Below are positions 23,956 to 31,566 of a stretch of 64,000 nucleotides of DNA, in pieces. The notes under the pieces were generated by a model, which worked only from the letters and a program-made list of their open reading frames with translations, ran no database searches and was not told the DNA's origin. Position numbers and translations under genes: made by a program. The stretch lies in the NCBI GenBank assembly GCA_964651495.1, contig CAZYWP010000002.1, forward strand, positions 1 through 64,000, given 5' to 3'. This stretch comes from CAZNVB01 sp964651495 (GTDB lineage Bacteria > Acidobacteriota > Aminicenantia > Aminicenantales > UBA8522). The stretch's first letter is position 1. Every line of letters begins with the position of its first letter.

Positions 23956-24237
23956 TCAATTGACGAACCCGACGGACGGGGGGGCCTCCGCTGGCACGAT
24001 CGGACCGAAATTCTCTTCGTACCGTTTGACGTTGGCCTCGAGAGCCTGGGTGAACCTCTTGACATGGGCCGGGCTCAGGATGATCCGGGAGATGAGCTTG
24101 CCCATCGGCCCGTCGGGAAAGACGAAGGCAAAATCAAAAATGAATTCCTCCCGGGTGTGACGGATGGCGGCCAGGTTTGAGTACTGGCCCTGGGCGACAT
24201 GCTCATCCACTTTAATGTCGATCTTTTTTTCTTCCAT
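23956..24237 (-). CDS. DUF3467 family protein
   Basis: A 93-residue protein matching the DUF3467 pattern: IDIKVDEHVAQGQYSNLAAIRHTREEFIFDF, a central P.G....RIILSPAHVKRF and a final YEENFGPI. The family is widespread, of unknown function, and shares the 'GxYSN...H..EEFxLDF' block. SD GGAGG is 5 bp from the ATG. Probably co-transcribed with the SCP-2-like gene downstream. Confidence 0.85.
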   Translation of the reverse strand: MEEKKIDIKVDEHVAQGQYSNLAAIRHTREEFIFDFAFVFPDGPMGKLISRIILSPAHVKRFTQALEANVKRYEENFGPIVPAEAPPSVGFVN

Positions 24238-24590
24238 CGTTCCTCCTTCCGGAAAAGGCCGAGTTTATTTTCACCGAAGAAATATTAAAATTCAAGGCAA
24301 AAAAAATATTTTAAAAAAAGCTTTACATTTGCTTTTTTCGTGTTATAATGACCCTGGCTTTCTTGCGCGGGCTGGAGAAAGCCCCCACCTTTTTGGTTCC
24401 CATCATCAACCCCCCTTTTGCTGACAACAGCCCGCACCTTATATCATATCGGATATCCATCATTCTCCCGGATTCCCCCTCCTTGCCTTGCTGCCCGAGC
24501 ATTCGACCCGCCGACGCAACACCCAAGGCAGCTCCTCGGAAACGGAATGGGCTCGCCTAATGTCGGGGTTGATGGCGAGGTGGACAGCGT
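24238..24590. other. 353-bp gene-free stretch with an orphan forward promoter
   Basis: No convincing ORF in either direction; short frames have random composition. The left 110 bp are AT-rich and include the DUF3467 upstream region on the minus strand and the strong plus-strand promoter at 24322-24349. Downstream of it is a GGGCT/AGCCC hairpin (24369-24384) and TTTTT (24390-24394). The remainder to 24590 shows nothing recognisable. Confidence 0.55.
24322..24349 (+). promoter_or_regulatory. Sigma70-like promoter facing a gene-free region
   Basis: TTTACA (24322-24327), 16-bp spacer, perfect TATAAT (24344-24349). No plus-strand gene follows within 1 kb; transcription would run into the 3' end of the minus-strand gene at 24591. 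A small hairpin and T-run 20-40 bp past the start suggest a short RNA or early termination. Confidence 0.5.
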
Positions 24591-25289
24591 TTACATGATG
24601 GGGTCGCCGTCAGGATAGCCGGCGATGACTTCGGCCGGCACTTCGTAGACCTTGCTCCAGCCGCCAAGCCGCTCGAGAACGCGGGGGCTCGTCACTCCCC
24701 TCTTTTTTCCGGCCTCGATCAAGTACACGGAGCGGTTCGGCCGTGAGCCCTGCTCGATGACGAGACAGCCTTCGAAGGTCAGGTCGATCATCTCCCCCTC
24801 ATCTATTTTATCCAGCGTCGCCGCGGCCACCTCGACCAGGAAGGCCCACGGATCCTTGCCTCCGTTACGGTCGTAATTGTAGCGATAGAGGCTCTCCAGA
24901 TTTTTGAAGGCATGGCGGATAAAAAGGCCGGTGCTCTTCCTTTCGATCAGATAGACCGTTGCGTTGCGCGCCTTGACATATTTTTGGTCAAGGTAGGCCA
25001 GGTTGTCGGGCGACGGCCACCTGGAGAATTCGGCTTCGATGCGGTTGAGGAGACGGCGGCAGTCGGCCAGGAACGTTTCGGAATTGAACAGGACGGCCTG
25101 CACCTCATCCGAGATCGTGTTGTTCCAGCCGCGGAAGTGGTCGAAGCTTTCCTGGGCCAGGACAGAGGCCTGTCGGTCAAGGTCCAAACCCAGGGCAGAG
25201 ATCGCCTGCCGCCGGTCGGCCAGGGCCGGGGACGCCAGGATCGAACAAATCACTAACGAGGCCGCGCCGAGGGGGAATGCTTTTCGCAT
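24591..25289 (-). CDS. Secreted protein with C-terminal 'VYLIExGKKR' domain
   Basis: A 232-residue exported protein (signal peptide ending SPALA-DRR). The middle is helical with no known domain. The last 55 residues read SVYLIEAGKKRGVTSPRVLERLGGWSKVYEVPAEVIAGYPDGDPI, close to the small repeat module 'VYLVxxGKKRxI...LxxLG...VxEVxxxxLxxxPxGxPI' seen in surface and stress-related proteins of many phyla. Function unknown. Divergent from the fRMsr gene. Confidence 0.7.
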   Translation of the reverse strand: MRKAFPLGAASLVICSILASPALADRRQAISALGLDLDRQASVLAQESFDHFRGWNNTISDEVQAVLFNSETFLADCRRLLNRIEAEFSRWPSPDNLAYLDQKYVKARNATVYLIERKSTGLFIRHAFKNLESLYRYNYDRNGGKDPWAFLVEVAAATLDKIDEGEMIDLTFEGCLVIEQGSRPNRSVYLIEAGKKRGVTSPRVLERLGGWSKVYEVPAEVIAGYPDGDPIM

Positions 25290-25356
25290 GGGCTTCTCCT
25301 TCCAACGCTCTCGTCATAAATTAGCGTTGAGCCGGACGGAAGTCAACTCGAGCGGC

Positions 25357-25385
25357 TTGACGTGTCCCTGGCCTGATGCTAGATT
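25357..25385 (+). promoter_or_regulatory. Promoter for the fRMsr gene
   Basis: TTGACG (25357-25362), 17-bp spacer, TAGATT (25380-25385), with the ATG at 25426 and GGAGGCGGAAG just before it. Confidence 0.55.
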
Positions 25386-25425
25386 GCCCTGAGATTATGA
25401 CCCGGAATCCAAACGGAGGCGGAAG

Positions 25426-25884
25426 ATGGAAAAAAGCGAAACCTTGGCTCGCCGATACCAAAGAATCTATGTCCAGCTCGCTGAGCTCTGCTCCAAGACG
25501 ACGAACACGATCGCCCGGATGGCCAGCACCGCCGCGCTTCTTCATCACAAGATGCCCCATTTTTTCTGGACCGGTTTCTACCTTCTCGACAAAGGAGAGT
25601 TGACTGTCGGACCGTATCAAGGGTCTCTGGCCTGCCTGGTGTTGGAGAAAGGAAAAGGCGTCTGCTGGGCCGGAGTGCAGCGCCGCCGGACGGTCATCGT
25701 CCCCGACGTCCACAAGTTCCCCGGCCATATCGCCTGCGACAGCCGCTCCAACTCCGAGATCGTCGTCCCGCTCTTCGCTGCCGCCGGAAAAGTCTGGGGC
25801 GTTCTCGACGTGGACAGCAAGGCCCACGACGCTTTCAGCGACGTGGACCGGGAATGGCTGGAGAAAATTGTCCGGATAATCTGA
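25426..25884 (+). CDS. msrC: Free methionine-(R)-sulfoxide reductase (GAF domain)
   Basis: A 152-residue stand-alone GAF protein of the fRMsr family, which reduces free Met-(R)-sulfoxide in the cytoplasm with thioredoxin-type electrons. All three redox cysteines are present: C70 in GSLACLV, C80 in GVCW and the catalytic C104 in FPGHIACDS, followed by SNSEIVVPL. Length is normal. A single-gene unit with its own promoter, converging on the M64 peptidase gene. It indicates exposure to oxidative stress despite an anaerobic lifestyle. Confidence 0.92.
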   Translation: MEKSETLARRYQRIYVQLAELCSKTTNTIARMASTAALLHHKMPHFFWTGFYLLDKGELTVGPYQGSLACLVLEKGKGVCWAGVQRRRTVIVPDVHKFPGHIACDSRSNSEIVVPLFAAAGKVWGVLDVDSKAHDAFSDVDREWLEKIVRII

Positions 25885-25895
25885 CCGCTTTCCGT

Positions 25896-27368
25896 CTAAC
25901 GGCTGTAATAATCGATCATCCGGATGACGGCCTCTTCACACACCCGGCAGAACGGTTTCGTGCCCTTGCTGAACATTAGGCAGTCAAGGGCCGGGCGGTA
26001 GAGCCCCCGGGCCGCGTAACCCGCGCCCTCGAAGGCGCCGGTCTTCCCGACATACTTGCTCCGCGCCAGGAACTCGTCCAACTTTTTGGCATGCTCGCGC
26101 GACAGCCGTTCGGACTCCTCCTCGGCTCGCGTCACTTCGGCCGCGGGCGCGCCTTCCCTTTTCATCCTGGCGATCCTGGTATTGATCTCCTGGCGGGTCT
26201 TCTGGAAAGCGGTGTCCATCGCGTCGAATGGCTCTTTCTCCCACGGCGTTGGGATTTCGCTGCCCGGGCTGGCGAGTTTTTTCCACTTGAGATTTTTGGG
26301 GTCGAGAAGAGCCGTGATGTTGGGCTCCAGGGGCTCAACGCCCTGAGGATAGAATTCGTTGTAGGCGACCGAAGAAGTGTAGTATTCGTCGCCCAGCCCG
26401 GCGAACGAATGGCCGAACTCGTGGAGGAACAAGTACTCGTACCATTGATTGTCGGAGGTGAACGTGCAGTAGAGGTTGTAAATGCCGCCGCCTCCGTAGC
26501 GCTTGTGGTTGATCATGATATAAAGGGCGTCGTAGGGGACATGGGCGGCGATATCACGCAGGCTCCTGTTGTCTTCGGTAAGGAGATAGCGCTCGGAGCC
26601 GAGCGAATCAAAGGCAGCATTGAGAGCGGTGTTCTTATAGATACCGTGGCTCGGTTCATCGCAGCCGCTCTCCGCCGATGCCTTGAAGACACCGCTAAAA
26701 TTGAAGCGGTCCCCCCTGCTCCTGTAAGGTTCCCGGCCGAAAAACACGGCCGCAAACCGCTCCAGGTCGGCCTTGAATTTCGCCTCTTCAGCGGTCGAGT
26801 ATCCTTCGGCGATCACGGCGACATCTGCTCTGGCATGGGGATCGCCGCTCTTCTTGACCGGGAAGACCTTGACTCCGCCGACGAGCGGCTCCCGGCTGAT
26901 GTAAATATCGGCCGGGTCGATCTCGGCGCTGAAGAGCGGCTGGAGGACGTTCTCCCGGTCTCTCATCTCGACGGAGAAACGGACCTTGCCCTTGGGAAAC
27001 GGGACCAGGGCTGATTCATGATAGGTCCTTTTAATCCCCTTTAGAGCCCCTGCAGTGGTCTTGTACTCGGCAAAATAGCTGTCGAAGCCTTTGGAAAAGA
27101 GCAATTCGCCGGTCGAGGCGTCGAACACCTTGACGCAATAGCGTCCAAGATTGAAAGAATCGATGAGGTTGCGCGTGCTCCCCGCCCACGTCCCCTGCTC
27201 GTAAACCCGGTCGAGGGTGATGATCTCATCTTTGGCGTCGCCGGCGTGAAAATAGTCGATGCGCATGGTCTTGTCCAGGAAGTATCTGTCTAACTTGACT
27301 GCAGGAAAAGCGACAAGCGCCCCCAAAACTAAAACGGCCAAAGCGATAAAACTAATTCTTTTCGTCAC
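25896..27368 (-). CDS. M64 family metallopeptidase (IgA-peptidase-like)
   Basis: A 490-residue secreted zinc peptidase with a signal peptide (FIALAVLVLGALVAFPA), an N-terminal M64_N beta domain (about 30-155) and the catalytic domain with H316-E-F-G-H320-S-F-A-G-L-G-D327. This is the HExxHxxGxxD zinc motif of peptidase family M64, to which Clostridium ramosum IgA protease belongs. The helical linker near 400-430 is charged. The start is GTG, overlapping the stop of the agmatinase-like gene (GTGA). Natural substrate unknown; 'IgA peptidase' is only the family label. Confidence 0.88.
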   Translation of the reverse strand: MTKRISFIALAVLVLGALVAFPAVKLDRYFLDKTMRIDYFHAGDAKDEIITLDRVYEQGTWAGSTRNLIDSFNLGRYCVKVFDASTGELLFSKGFDSYFAEYKTTAGALKGIKRTYHESALVPFPKGKVRFSVEMRDRENVLQPLFSAEIDPADIYISREPLVGGVKVFPVKKSGDPHARADVAVIAEGYSTAEEAKFKADLERFAAVFFGREPYRSRGDRFNFSGVFKASAESGCDEPSHGIYKNTALNAAFDSLGSERYLLTEDNRSLRDIAAHVPYDALYIMINHKRYGGGGIYNLYCTFTSDNQWYEYLFLHEFGHSFAGLGDEYYTSSVAYNEFYPQGVEPLEPNITALLDPKNLKWKKLASPGSEIPTPWEKEPFDAMDTAFQKTRQEINTRIARMKREGAPAAEVTRAEEESERLSREHAKKLDEFLARSKYVGKTGAFEGAGYAARGLYRPALDCLMFSKGTKPFCRVCEEAVIRMIDYYSR

Positions 27369-28225
27369 TTCGTCTTCTCTCCTCTAACTCTTTCCTTCAC
27401 CATCATTCCCGCTGTCTCTTTGATGATCTTAACTGCCGCGGCCGCGGTGATTCCCGCCGGGTCGCGCGTCGGGTTCAGCTCGACGACGTCGAGGCCGATA
27501 ATCTCACCCTTCAGGGAATGGAGGAGGTCGAGCGCCTGCCGGGTCGACAACCCTCCGGGCTCATGGTGGGAGACGCCCGGAGCGAACGCCGGGTCGAGCG
27601 CATCCAGGTCGAAGGATATATAAAGAGGACGGCGAAAACTCAGGCTGAGACCGTCCCGGAAGTCCTTCATCTCGACCATCCGGACGCCGTAGCGCCGGGC
27701 CCGTTCCCGCTGGTCGGCGGTAGCGGCCCGGACGCCCACCTGGACCAGCTCTTGAGCCAGGCCGCCTTCCATGATGCGGGCAAACGGACAGGCGTGGGAG
27801 TAACGGTCCCCGTAGAGGTCCTCATAAAGGTCAGGATGGGCGTCAAAGTGGAGAATGGCCAGCGACTTGCGGGTCCGGGCCAGGGCTTTGACAATCGGAT
27901 AGGTGATCGAATGGTCGCCCCCGAGAACGATCGGCCGGGCTCTCTTTTTGACGATCCCCAGGACCGCGGTTTCGATCCGGGAAAACGTCTTGTCCACGTC
28001 GCCCGACGTGTCCACGTCGCCCAGGTCCACCATGACGGTGTCCTCCTCGAGGTTAATCCCCAGCTCGGTGTAAGGGTTGAGGGCCTTCCCCGTCGAAGCG
28101 GCGCGAATGGCCGCCGGCCCCGCCGCGGCGCCCCGCAGAAAGCAGGATTTTTCATCGAAGGGAACACCGAGAATCGCCAGCTGGAAATTCCGGCTGTCTT
28201 TGATCGCCCCGCCAAAATCTGTCAT
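27365..28225 (-). CDS. speB: Agmatinase/arginase-family ureohydrolase
   Basis: A 286-residue ureohydrolase from the ATG at 28225, with AGGAGG 9 bp upstream; the open frame beyond is not coding. The binuclear Mn site is complete: GGDHS, DAHPD and SFDLDALDPAFAPG, with DVVELNPTRD near the end. Family members split agmatine, arginine, guanidinobutyrate or formiminoglutamate; agmatinase is the commonest match for this length but the substrate is not certain. It lies between the PqqD/MEMO gene (16 bp gap) and the M64 peptidase (overlap). Confidence 0.85.
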   Translation of the reverse strand: MTDFGGAIKDSRNFQLAILGVPFDEKSCFLRGAAAGPAAIRAASTGKALNPYTELGINLEEDTVMVDLGDVDTSGDVDKTFSRIETAVLGIVKKRARPIVLGGDHSITYPIVKALARTRKSLAILHFDAHPDLYEDLYGDRYSHACPFARIMEGGLAQELVQVGVRAATADQRERARRYGVRMVEMKDFRDGLSLSFRRPLYISFDLDALDPAFAPGVSHHEPGGLSTRQALDLLHSLKGEIIGLDVVELNPTRDPAGITAAAAVKIIKETAGMMVKERVRGEKTK

Positions 28226-28241
28226 GCCTGACCTCCTGATT

Positions 28242-29471
28242 CTAATCGGCCGCCAGGACGAGCGCGGCATAGCTGACCGCCGATTGAGTCGGCGCTTCAT
28301 TCCAAACGTCATAGTCCAGAGTATGACCCCTTGCCTCCGGAAGGAGCTCAAGAAGAGTGGCCAGGGCCGAGAGGCCGCAGACATTGTACCTGTCCCCGAC
28401 CCGCCTCGCTTCCCCCCAGAATCCCAGGACATCGCCCCGCGAAAGGGCATCGATGAGCTTTAGGTCGTGGTTCTTGGCTTCGCCCAGCAGGGTGGCGGCG
28501 CGCTCGCGGTGCCCGAATTTCGGGCCGATGTGCGAGAAATCAACACCGGCCACGACGAGCCCATGGCCTCCGTCTTCTTCCCAGAGCGACCGGAGGGCGG
28601 CTAAAAACCGTCCGACGGCGGGAATTTCGGAGGGCCGGGAAACCTTGCCCAGCTCACCCGAGAACGAGCCGCAGAGCACGGGGACCAGGGAAAACGACTG
28701 CCCGAACAGGCGCTGGAGAAAAAGGAGCTGGAATTCGAGCGAATGTTCCCGGCGATGGGAAATATCGTGGGCCGAGACGATACTGTCTCCGGCTCGCCGC
28801 AGCGCCCGCACCGCCGCGCGGTCCGTCTCCACCCGGCCGAAAGGGGTCTCGAAATCTTTTTCCGTCAGGCAGAAGAAGCCCTCGGAGTGGCTGTGGCCGG
28901 TGCCGAGGAGGAAAATCCGTTGCGGGGTTTGGTCCCGGATAGCCCGGTAGGCCCTGGCATAGGTCTTTCTGCCGATCTCGAGGTCGATGTGCGGCGCGAC
29001 AAGTCCGACAATCTGGCTCCAGGATCTCCCGCCGTCCACGACCTCAGGGTCATTGAGGATAGAATCGAGGTAGTCAAGCAGCTTATCGGGCTGGGCGGGA
29101 TAGGAAACCCCCGCGTGGGAAGCCCGGCGAATTTTCAGGCCGGCGTACTCGTTCAAGATCCTCTCTTTTTCCTCCTGACATTTTCGGCTCTGGAGGAGAT
29201 GGGCAGAATCGAGTTCGGCGACGATCCGGGAGATGAGCTCTGCATCGACAAGGACACCTTGATTGAAGCGGACCAGCTCGAGCTGGATATCACGGACGGT
29301 CCTTTTCCCGTCGATCAGGCCCAACAGGTTCAGGGCATCTCCCTGGATGACGATGGGATCCCGGATCAGGCCGAGAAAATCCCGCACCACGACCGCGCGT
29401 TCGCCCTGGTAGGATGTCGGGATGATCTCGAGGTCCTCCCTGAGGCGGGGGACCGGACTTTCTTTGTTCAT
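28242..29471 (-). CDS. PqqD-like domain fused to MEMO-family protein
   Basis: A 409-residue protein from the ATG at 29471. Residues about 1-105 look like a PqqD/winged-helix unit (DPIVIQGDALNLLGLIDGKRTVRDIQLEL). Residues about 115-405 are a MEMO1 domain ('AmmeMemoRadiSam system protein B'): HAGVSYPAQPDKL, VAPHIDLEIG with a candidate metal His, GTGHSHSEGF, HSLEFQLLFLQ, VPVLCGSF and VAGVDFSHIGPKFGH. MEMO proteins resemble non-haem iron dioxygenases. The AMMECR1 and radical-SAM partners are not adjacent here; agmatinase-like and M64 genes follow instead. An attenuator-like hairpin lies in the leader (29524-29559). Confidence 0.85.
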   Translation of the reverse strand: MNKESPVPRLREDLEIIPTSYQGERAVVVRDFLGLIRDPIVIQGDALNLLGLIDGKRTVRDIQLELVRFNQGVLVDAELISRIVAELDSAHLLQSRKCQEEKERILNEYAGLKIRRASHAGVSYPAQPDKLLDYLDSILNDPEVVDGGRSWSQIVGLVAPHIDLEIGRKTYARAYRAIRDQTPQRIFLLGTGHSHSEGFFCLTEKDFETPFGRVETDRAAVRALRRAGDSIVSAHDISHRREHSLEFQLLFLQRLFGQSFSLVPVLCGSFSGELGKVSRPSEIPAVGRFLAALRSLWEEDGGHGLVVAGVDFSHIGPKFGHRERAATLLGEAKNHDLKLIDALSRGDVLGFWGEARRVGDRYNVCGLSALATLLELLPEARGHTLDYDVWNEAPTQSAVSYAALVLAAD

Positions 29472-29523
29472 GGCGCTCGGGGCTCCCTCCTTTACTACAT
29501 TTTTCCGGCCAAAAAAGCAATAT

Positions 29524-29559
29524 AAGTCCCTTGACTCAATCTTTTGAATCAAGGGACTT
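29524..29559 (-). terminator. Attenuator-like hairpin in the MEMO operon leader
   Basis: AAGTCCCTTGA pairs perfectly with TCAAGGGACTT, and after one mismatch TCAA pairs with TTGA around a TCTT loop, giving a 15-bp stem. On the minus strand it is followed by ATATTGCTTTTTT, 53 bp upstream of the MEMO start. It could end transcription entering from upstream or attenuate the operon. Confidence 0.5.
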
Positions 29560-29825
29560 GAAAGGAGGGTGGGGTGGTGGAGAGGGAACTTAGCCCCTCT
29601 CCCTTTTTCACAACCTCGGCTATGCCTTGGATGAGAAAACGTTGAGCCGTTAGGCTGCGATGGGGATATCTTTCCATGGCCAAGTCGGCGGTTCAATCCC
29701 CTTTGGGGAGGGTTCTAGGGGTGATATTTCCCCCCCCCCCGCCTCCCCCCGACCTTGCCAGGGATCCTGACCTGTTTGGGGGCCCCCCTTGATTCTCCAA
29801 GGGGAAGGCATGTGGCCGCGGCTTA

Positions 29826-29834
29826 TGCTATAAT
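29826..29834 (+). promoter_or_regulatory. Extended -10 promoter for the ferritin-like/flavin reductase pair
   Basis: TGCTATAAT (TGn plus a perfect -10) ending 30 bp before the GTG start; the -35 region is weak, as is usual for extended -10 promoters. Confidence 0.55.
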
Positions 29835-29864
29835 CGGGAAGATTCAAATCTCGAAGGAGGAATC

Positions 29865-30845
29865 GTGGAAAAAATTCGTCAGATCAAAACCGAAGAAGAT
29901 GTGCTCCATCTGCTCCAGGTCGCGCTCGAGCACGAATGGGCCGTGAGCTTCGAATACACGATCCACGCCTATTCCATGCCGAAGGGGAAATTCTTTTATG
30001 ATGACCCGATCATGAAGTTGCGCACCGACGCGCGCGCTCAAACCATCCAGATCGGGATCGATGAAATGTATCACTCCCTCCAGCTCGGCGTCATCATCAA
30101 TCAGATGGGCGGCAACCCGTCGTTCAAGACCGACGAAGTCATCCGCTATCCCAGGGTCCTTGACAACCTCAAGCGGGACAAGATGACCGAGGACCTCGTG
30201 ACCAGCCTATATCAATCGGCCGAATGGCCGGAGGGCGCCTTTCCCAAAATCCAGAATATGATTCTTAACATCTCCTATGATGAGGTCCGCCATTCCCGGC
30301 AGTTCCAGGCCATGATCGAGACCCTGGAAAAATCGGGCGCCGCCGACGTGCTCTGTTTCAAGGAGAGCCCCGCCGCCGCGGCCCTGCCTGAAGTCCGGCT
30401 GCTCCACGAGATCACACGGCTGGAGAACGAGCTGATGCATCGTTACCTTAGCTATGTGCTTCTCTTCAGCGGACACCAGGACCTCAGCCAGCGTCTGTTC
30501 AAGAACTCCATCAATCATATGAGGCACTGGGATAAAAACTCCGGCATTCTGGTCCGGCTGGGCAGCGTTATTCAGATCGAAAACGCCTCGGTCGAGCCGG
30601 ACGGGGCGGAGACCAGCCGCAGCCCGATGCCGGCCCTGTATTCCGGAGAGGACCGCCTCTCGGCCCTGCAGGCCCTGATCCCGGCGGAAGAGAGCCTGGT
30701 CGCCAAGTACGATAAGCTCATCCCCCTCGTCCCCGCCGGCGAAATCCGCGACCAGCTCAGCCTGCAGCTCGGGTTCAAGCGAGAGCATCTCTTCACCCAG
30801 GAGTGGCTCCTGACGAACGCTCGCCGGATCAAGGGGCTCGAGTAA
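29865..30845 (+). CDS. Tandem ferritin-like diiron protein
   Basis: A 326-residue all-helical protein with two successive ferritin-like four-helix bundles. The first (about 8-155) has acidic and ExxH motifs in the right helices: EHEWAVSFEY, DEMYHSLQLG and SYDEVRHSRQF. The second (about 178-320) repeats the layout with HEITRLENELMHRY, NSINHMRHWDKN, IPAEESLVAKY and GFKREHLFTQEW. Iron is presumably bound at least in the first bundle; the second is less canonical. GTG start with AGGAGG 4 bp upstream. Four bases separate it from a flavin reductase gene, suggesting an electron donor for its iron centre. Reaction unknown. Confidence 0.78.
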   Translation: MEKIRQIKTEEDVLHLLQVALEHEWAVSFEYTIHAYSMPKGKFFYDDPIMKLRTDARAQTIQIGIDEMYHSLQLGVIINQMGGNPSFKTDEVIRYPRVLDNLKRDKMTEDLVTSLYQSAEWPEGAFPKIQNMILNISYDEVRHSRQFQAMIETLEKSGAADVLCFKESPAAAALPEVRLLHEITRLENELMHRYLSYVLLFSGHQDLSQRLFKNSINHMRHWDKNSGILVRLGSVIQIENASVEPDGAETSRSPMPALYSGEDRLSALQALIPAEESLVAKYDKLIPLVPAGEIRDQLSLQLGFKREHLFTQEWLLTNARRIKGLE

Positions 30846-30849
30846 GAAT

Positions 30850-31410
30850 ATGAAATCCGTCAAAACCCGGTTCAAGAACTTCCAGTATTTTTATCCCTAC
30901 ACCGTGGCTCTGGTCGGCGCCCGGGTAGAGAAACAGGTCAATTTCATGAGCTGCGCCTGGCACACAGCCTTGTCCTTCGATCCGCCGCTGTTCGGCATCC
31001 TTATCGCCAGGAAGCGTTTTACCCACGGGATCATCTCCGCGGCGCGGGAGTTCACCGTCAATTTCATCGGCTACGAGAAAATCAAGCTCTCCGCCCAGAT
31101 GGGCCGTCGGTCCGGCCAGGATATCAACAAGATCGCCGAATTCGGAGTCCGGCTCATCCCTCCGAGAATCATTCGTTCGCCTCTTCTCGAGGACGCCTAT
31201 GTCGCCTTCGAATGCCGGCTGGCCGAAATCCGCCCCTACGGAGATCACGACCTTTTTGTCGGAGAAGTGCTGGCTATCCACGAAGACCCACACACCTTCA
31301 GCGCCGAGGGCCTCCTCAATCCGGTCAAGGTGCGCCCTCTCCTCTATCTGGGAAGCGATTTTTATGTCACCATCGACCCGGACACGCTGAAGCACGTTGT
31401 TCCCGATTGA
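30850..31410 (+). CDS. Flavin reductase-like (flavoredoxin family) protein
   Basis: A 186-residue FMN-binding split-barrel protein of the flavin-reductase/flavoredoxin family: PYTVALVGARVEKQVNFMSCAWHTALSFDPPLFGI matches the family's FMN-phosphate loop, followed by KRFTHGIISAAREFTVNFI and a late H(D)LFVGEVLAIH. Such proteins pass electrons between flavins and iron-sulfur or diiron partners. Stop-to-start distance to the ferritin-like gene is 4 bp, so the two proteins are very likely partners. Confidence 0.85.
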   Translation: MKSVKTRFKNFQYFYPYTVALVGARVEKQVNFMSCAWHTALSFDPPLFGILIARKRFTHGIISAAREFTVNFIGYEKIKLSAQMGRRSGQDINKIAEFGVRLIPPRIIRSPLLEDAYVAFECRLAEIRPYGDHDLFVGEVLAIHEDPHTFSAEGLLNPVKVRPLLYLGSDFYVTIDPDTLKHVVPD

Positions 31411-31566
31411 CGGGCGGGATATCTTCCCCGGGACTCGCCACAGGGAGCCGTTTCTCGGAGAGGCCGGGCCCAGACCGGAGGGCGCGACCACTTCAAGATC
31501 TTCGAGAGGAATGTCAATTCGGCCTTTCTTTTTGCCCATCGTTTCAATATAATAGGCGGGAGTTCG

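Larger units (their letters stand above)
29472..29864. other. 393-bp intergenic region with hairpin leader, C11 tract and ferritin promoter
   Basis: Contains the leader hairpin 29524-29559 (separate entry), a GGAGAGGG/CCCTCTCC inverted repeat near 29579-29604, a homopolymer of 11 C (29730-29740) followed by another C-rich block, and TTTGGGGGCCCCC shared with 8233-8247. The extended -10 promoter for the ferritin-like gene is at its right end. No ORF is convincing. The string GCGGTTCAATCCCC at 29687 looks like a tRNA T-arm, but no tRNA can be folded. Confidence 0.5.

Noticed and set aside
24348..24618. Small plus-strand ORFs of 66-70 codons after the orphan promoter
   Set aside because: Pro/Ser/Ile-rich random composition, no ribosome site, overlapping frames; treated as non-coding.
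29640..29710. A tRNA gene near GGTTCAATCCC
   Set aside because: The T-arm-like string has no pairing stem and no acceptor or anticodon arm could be folded.
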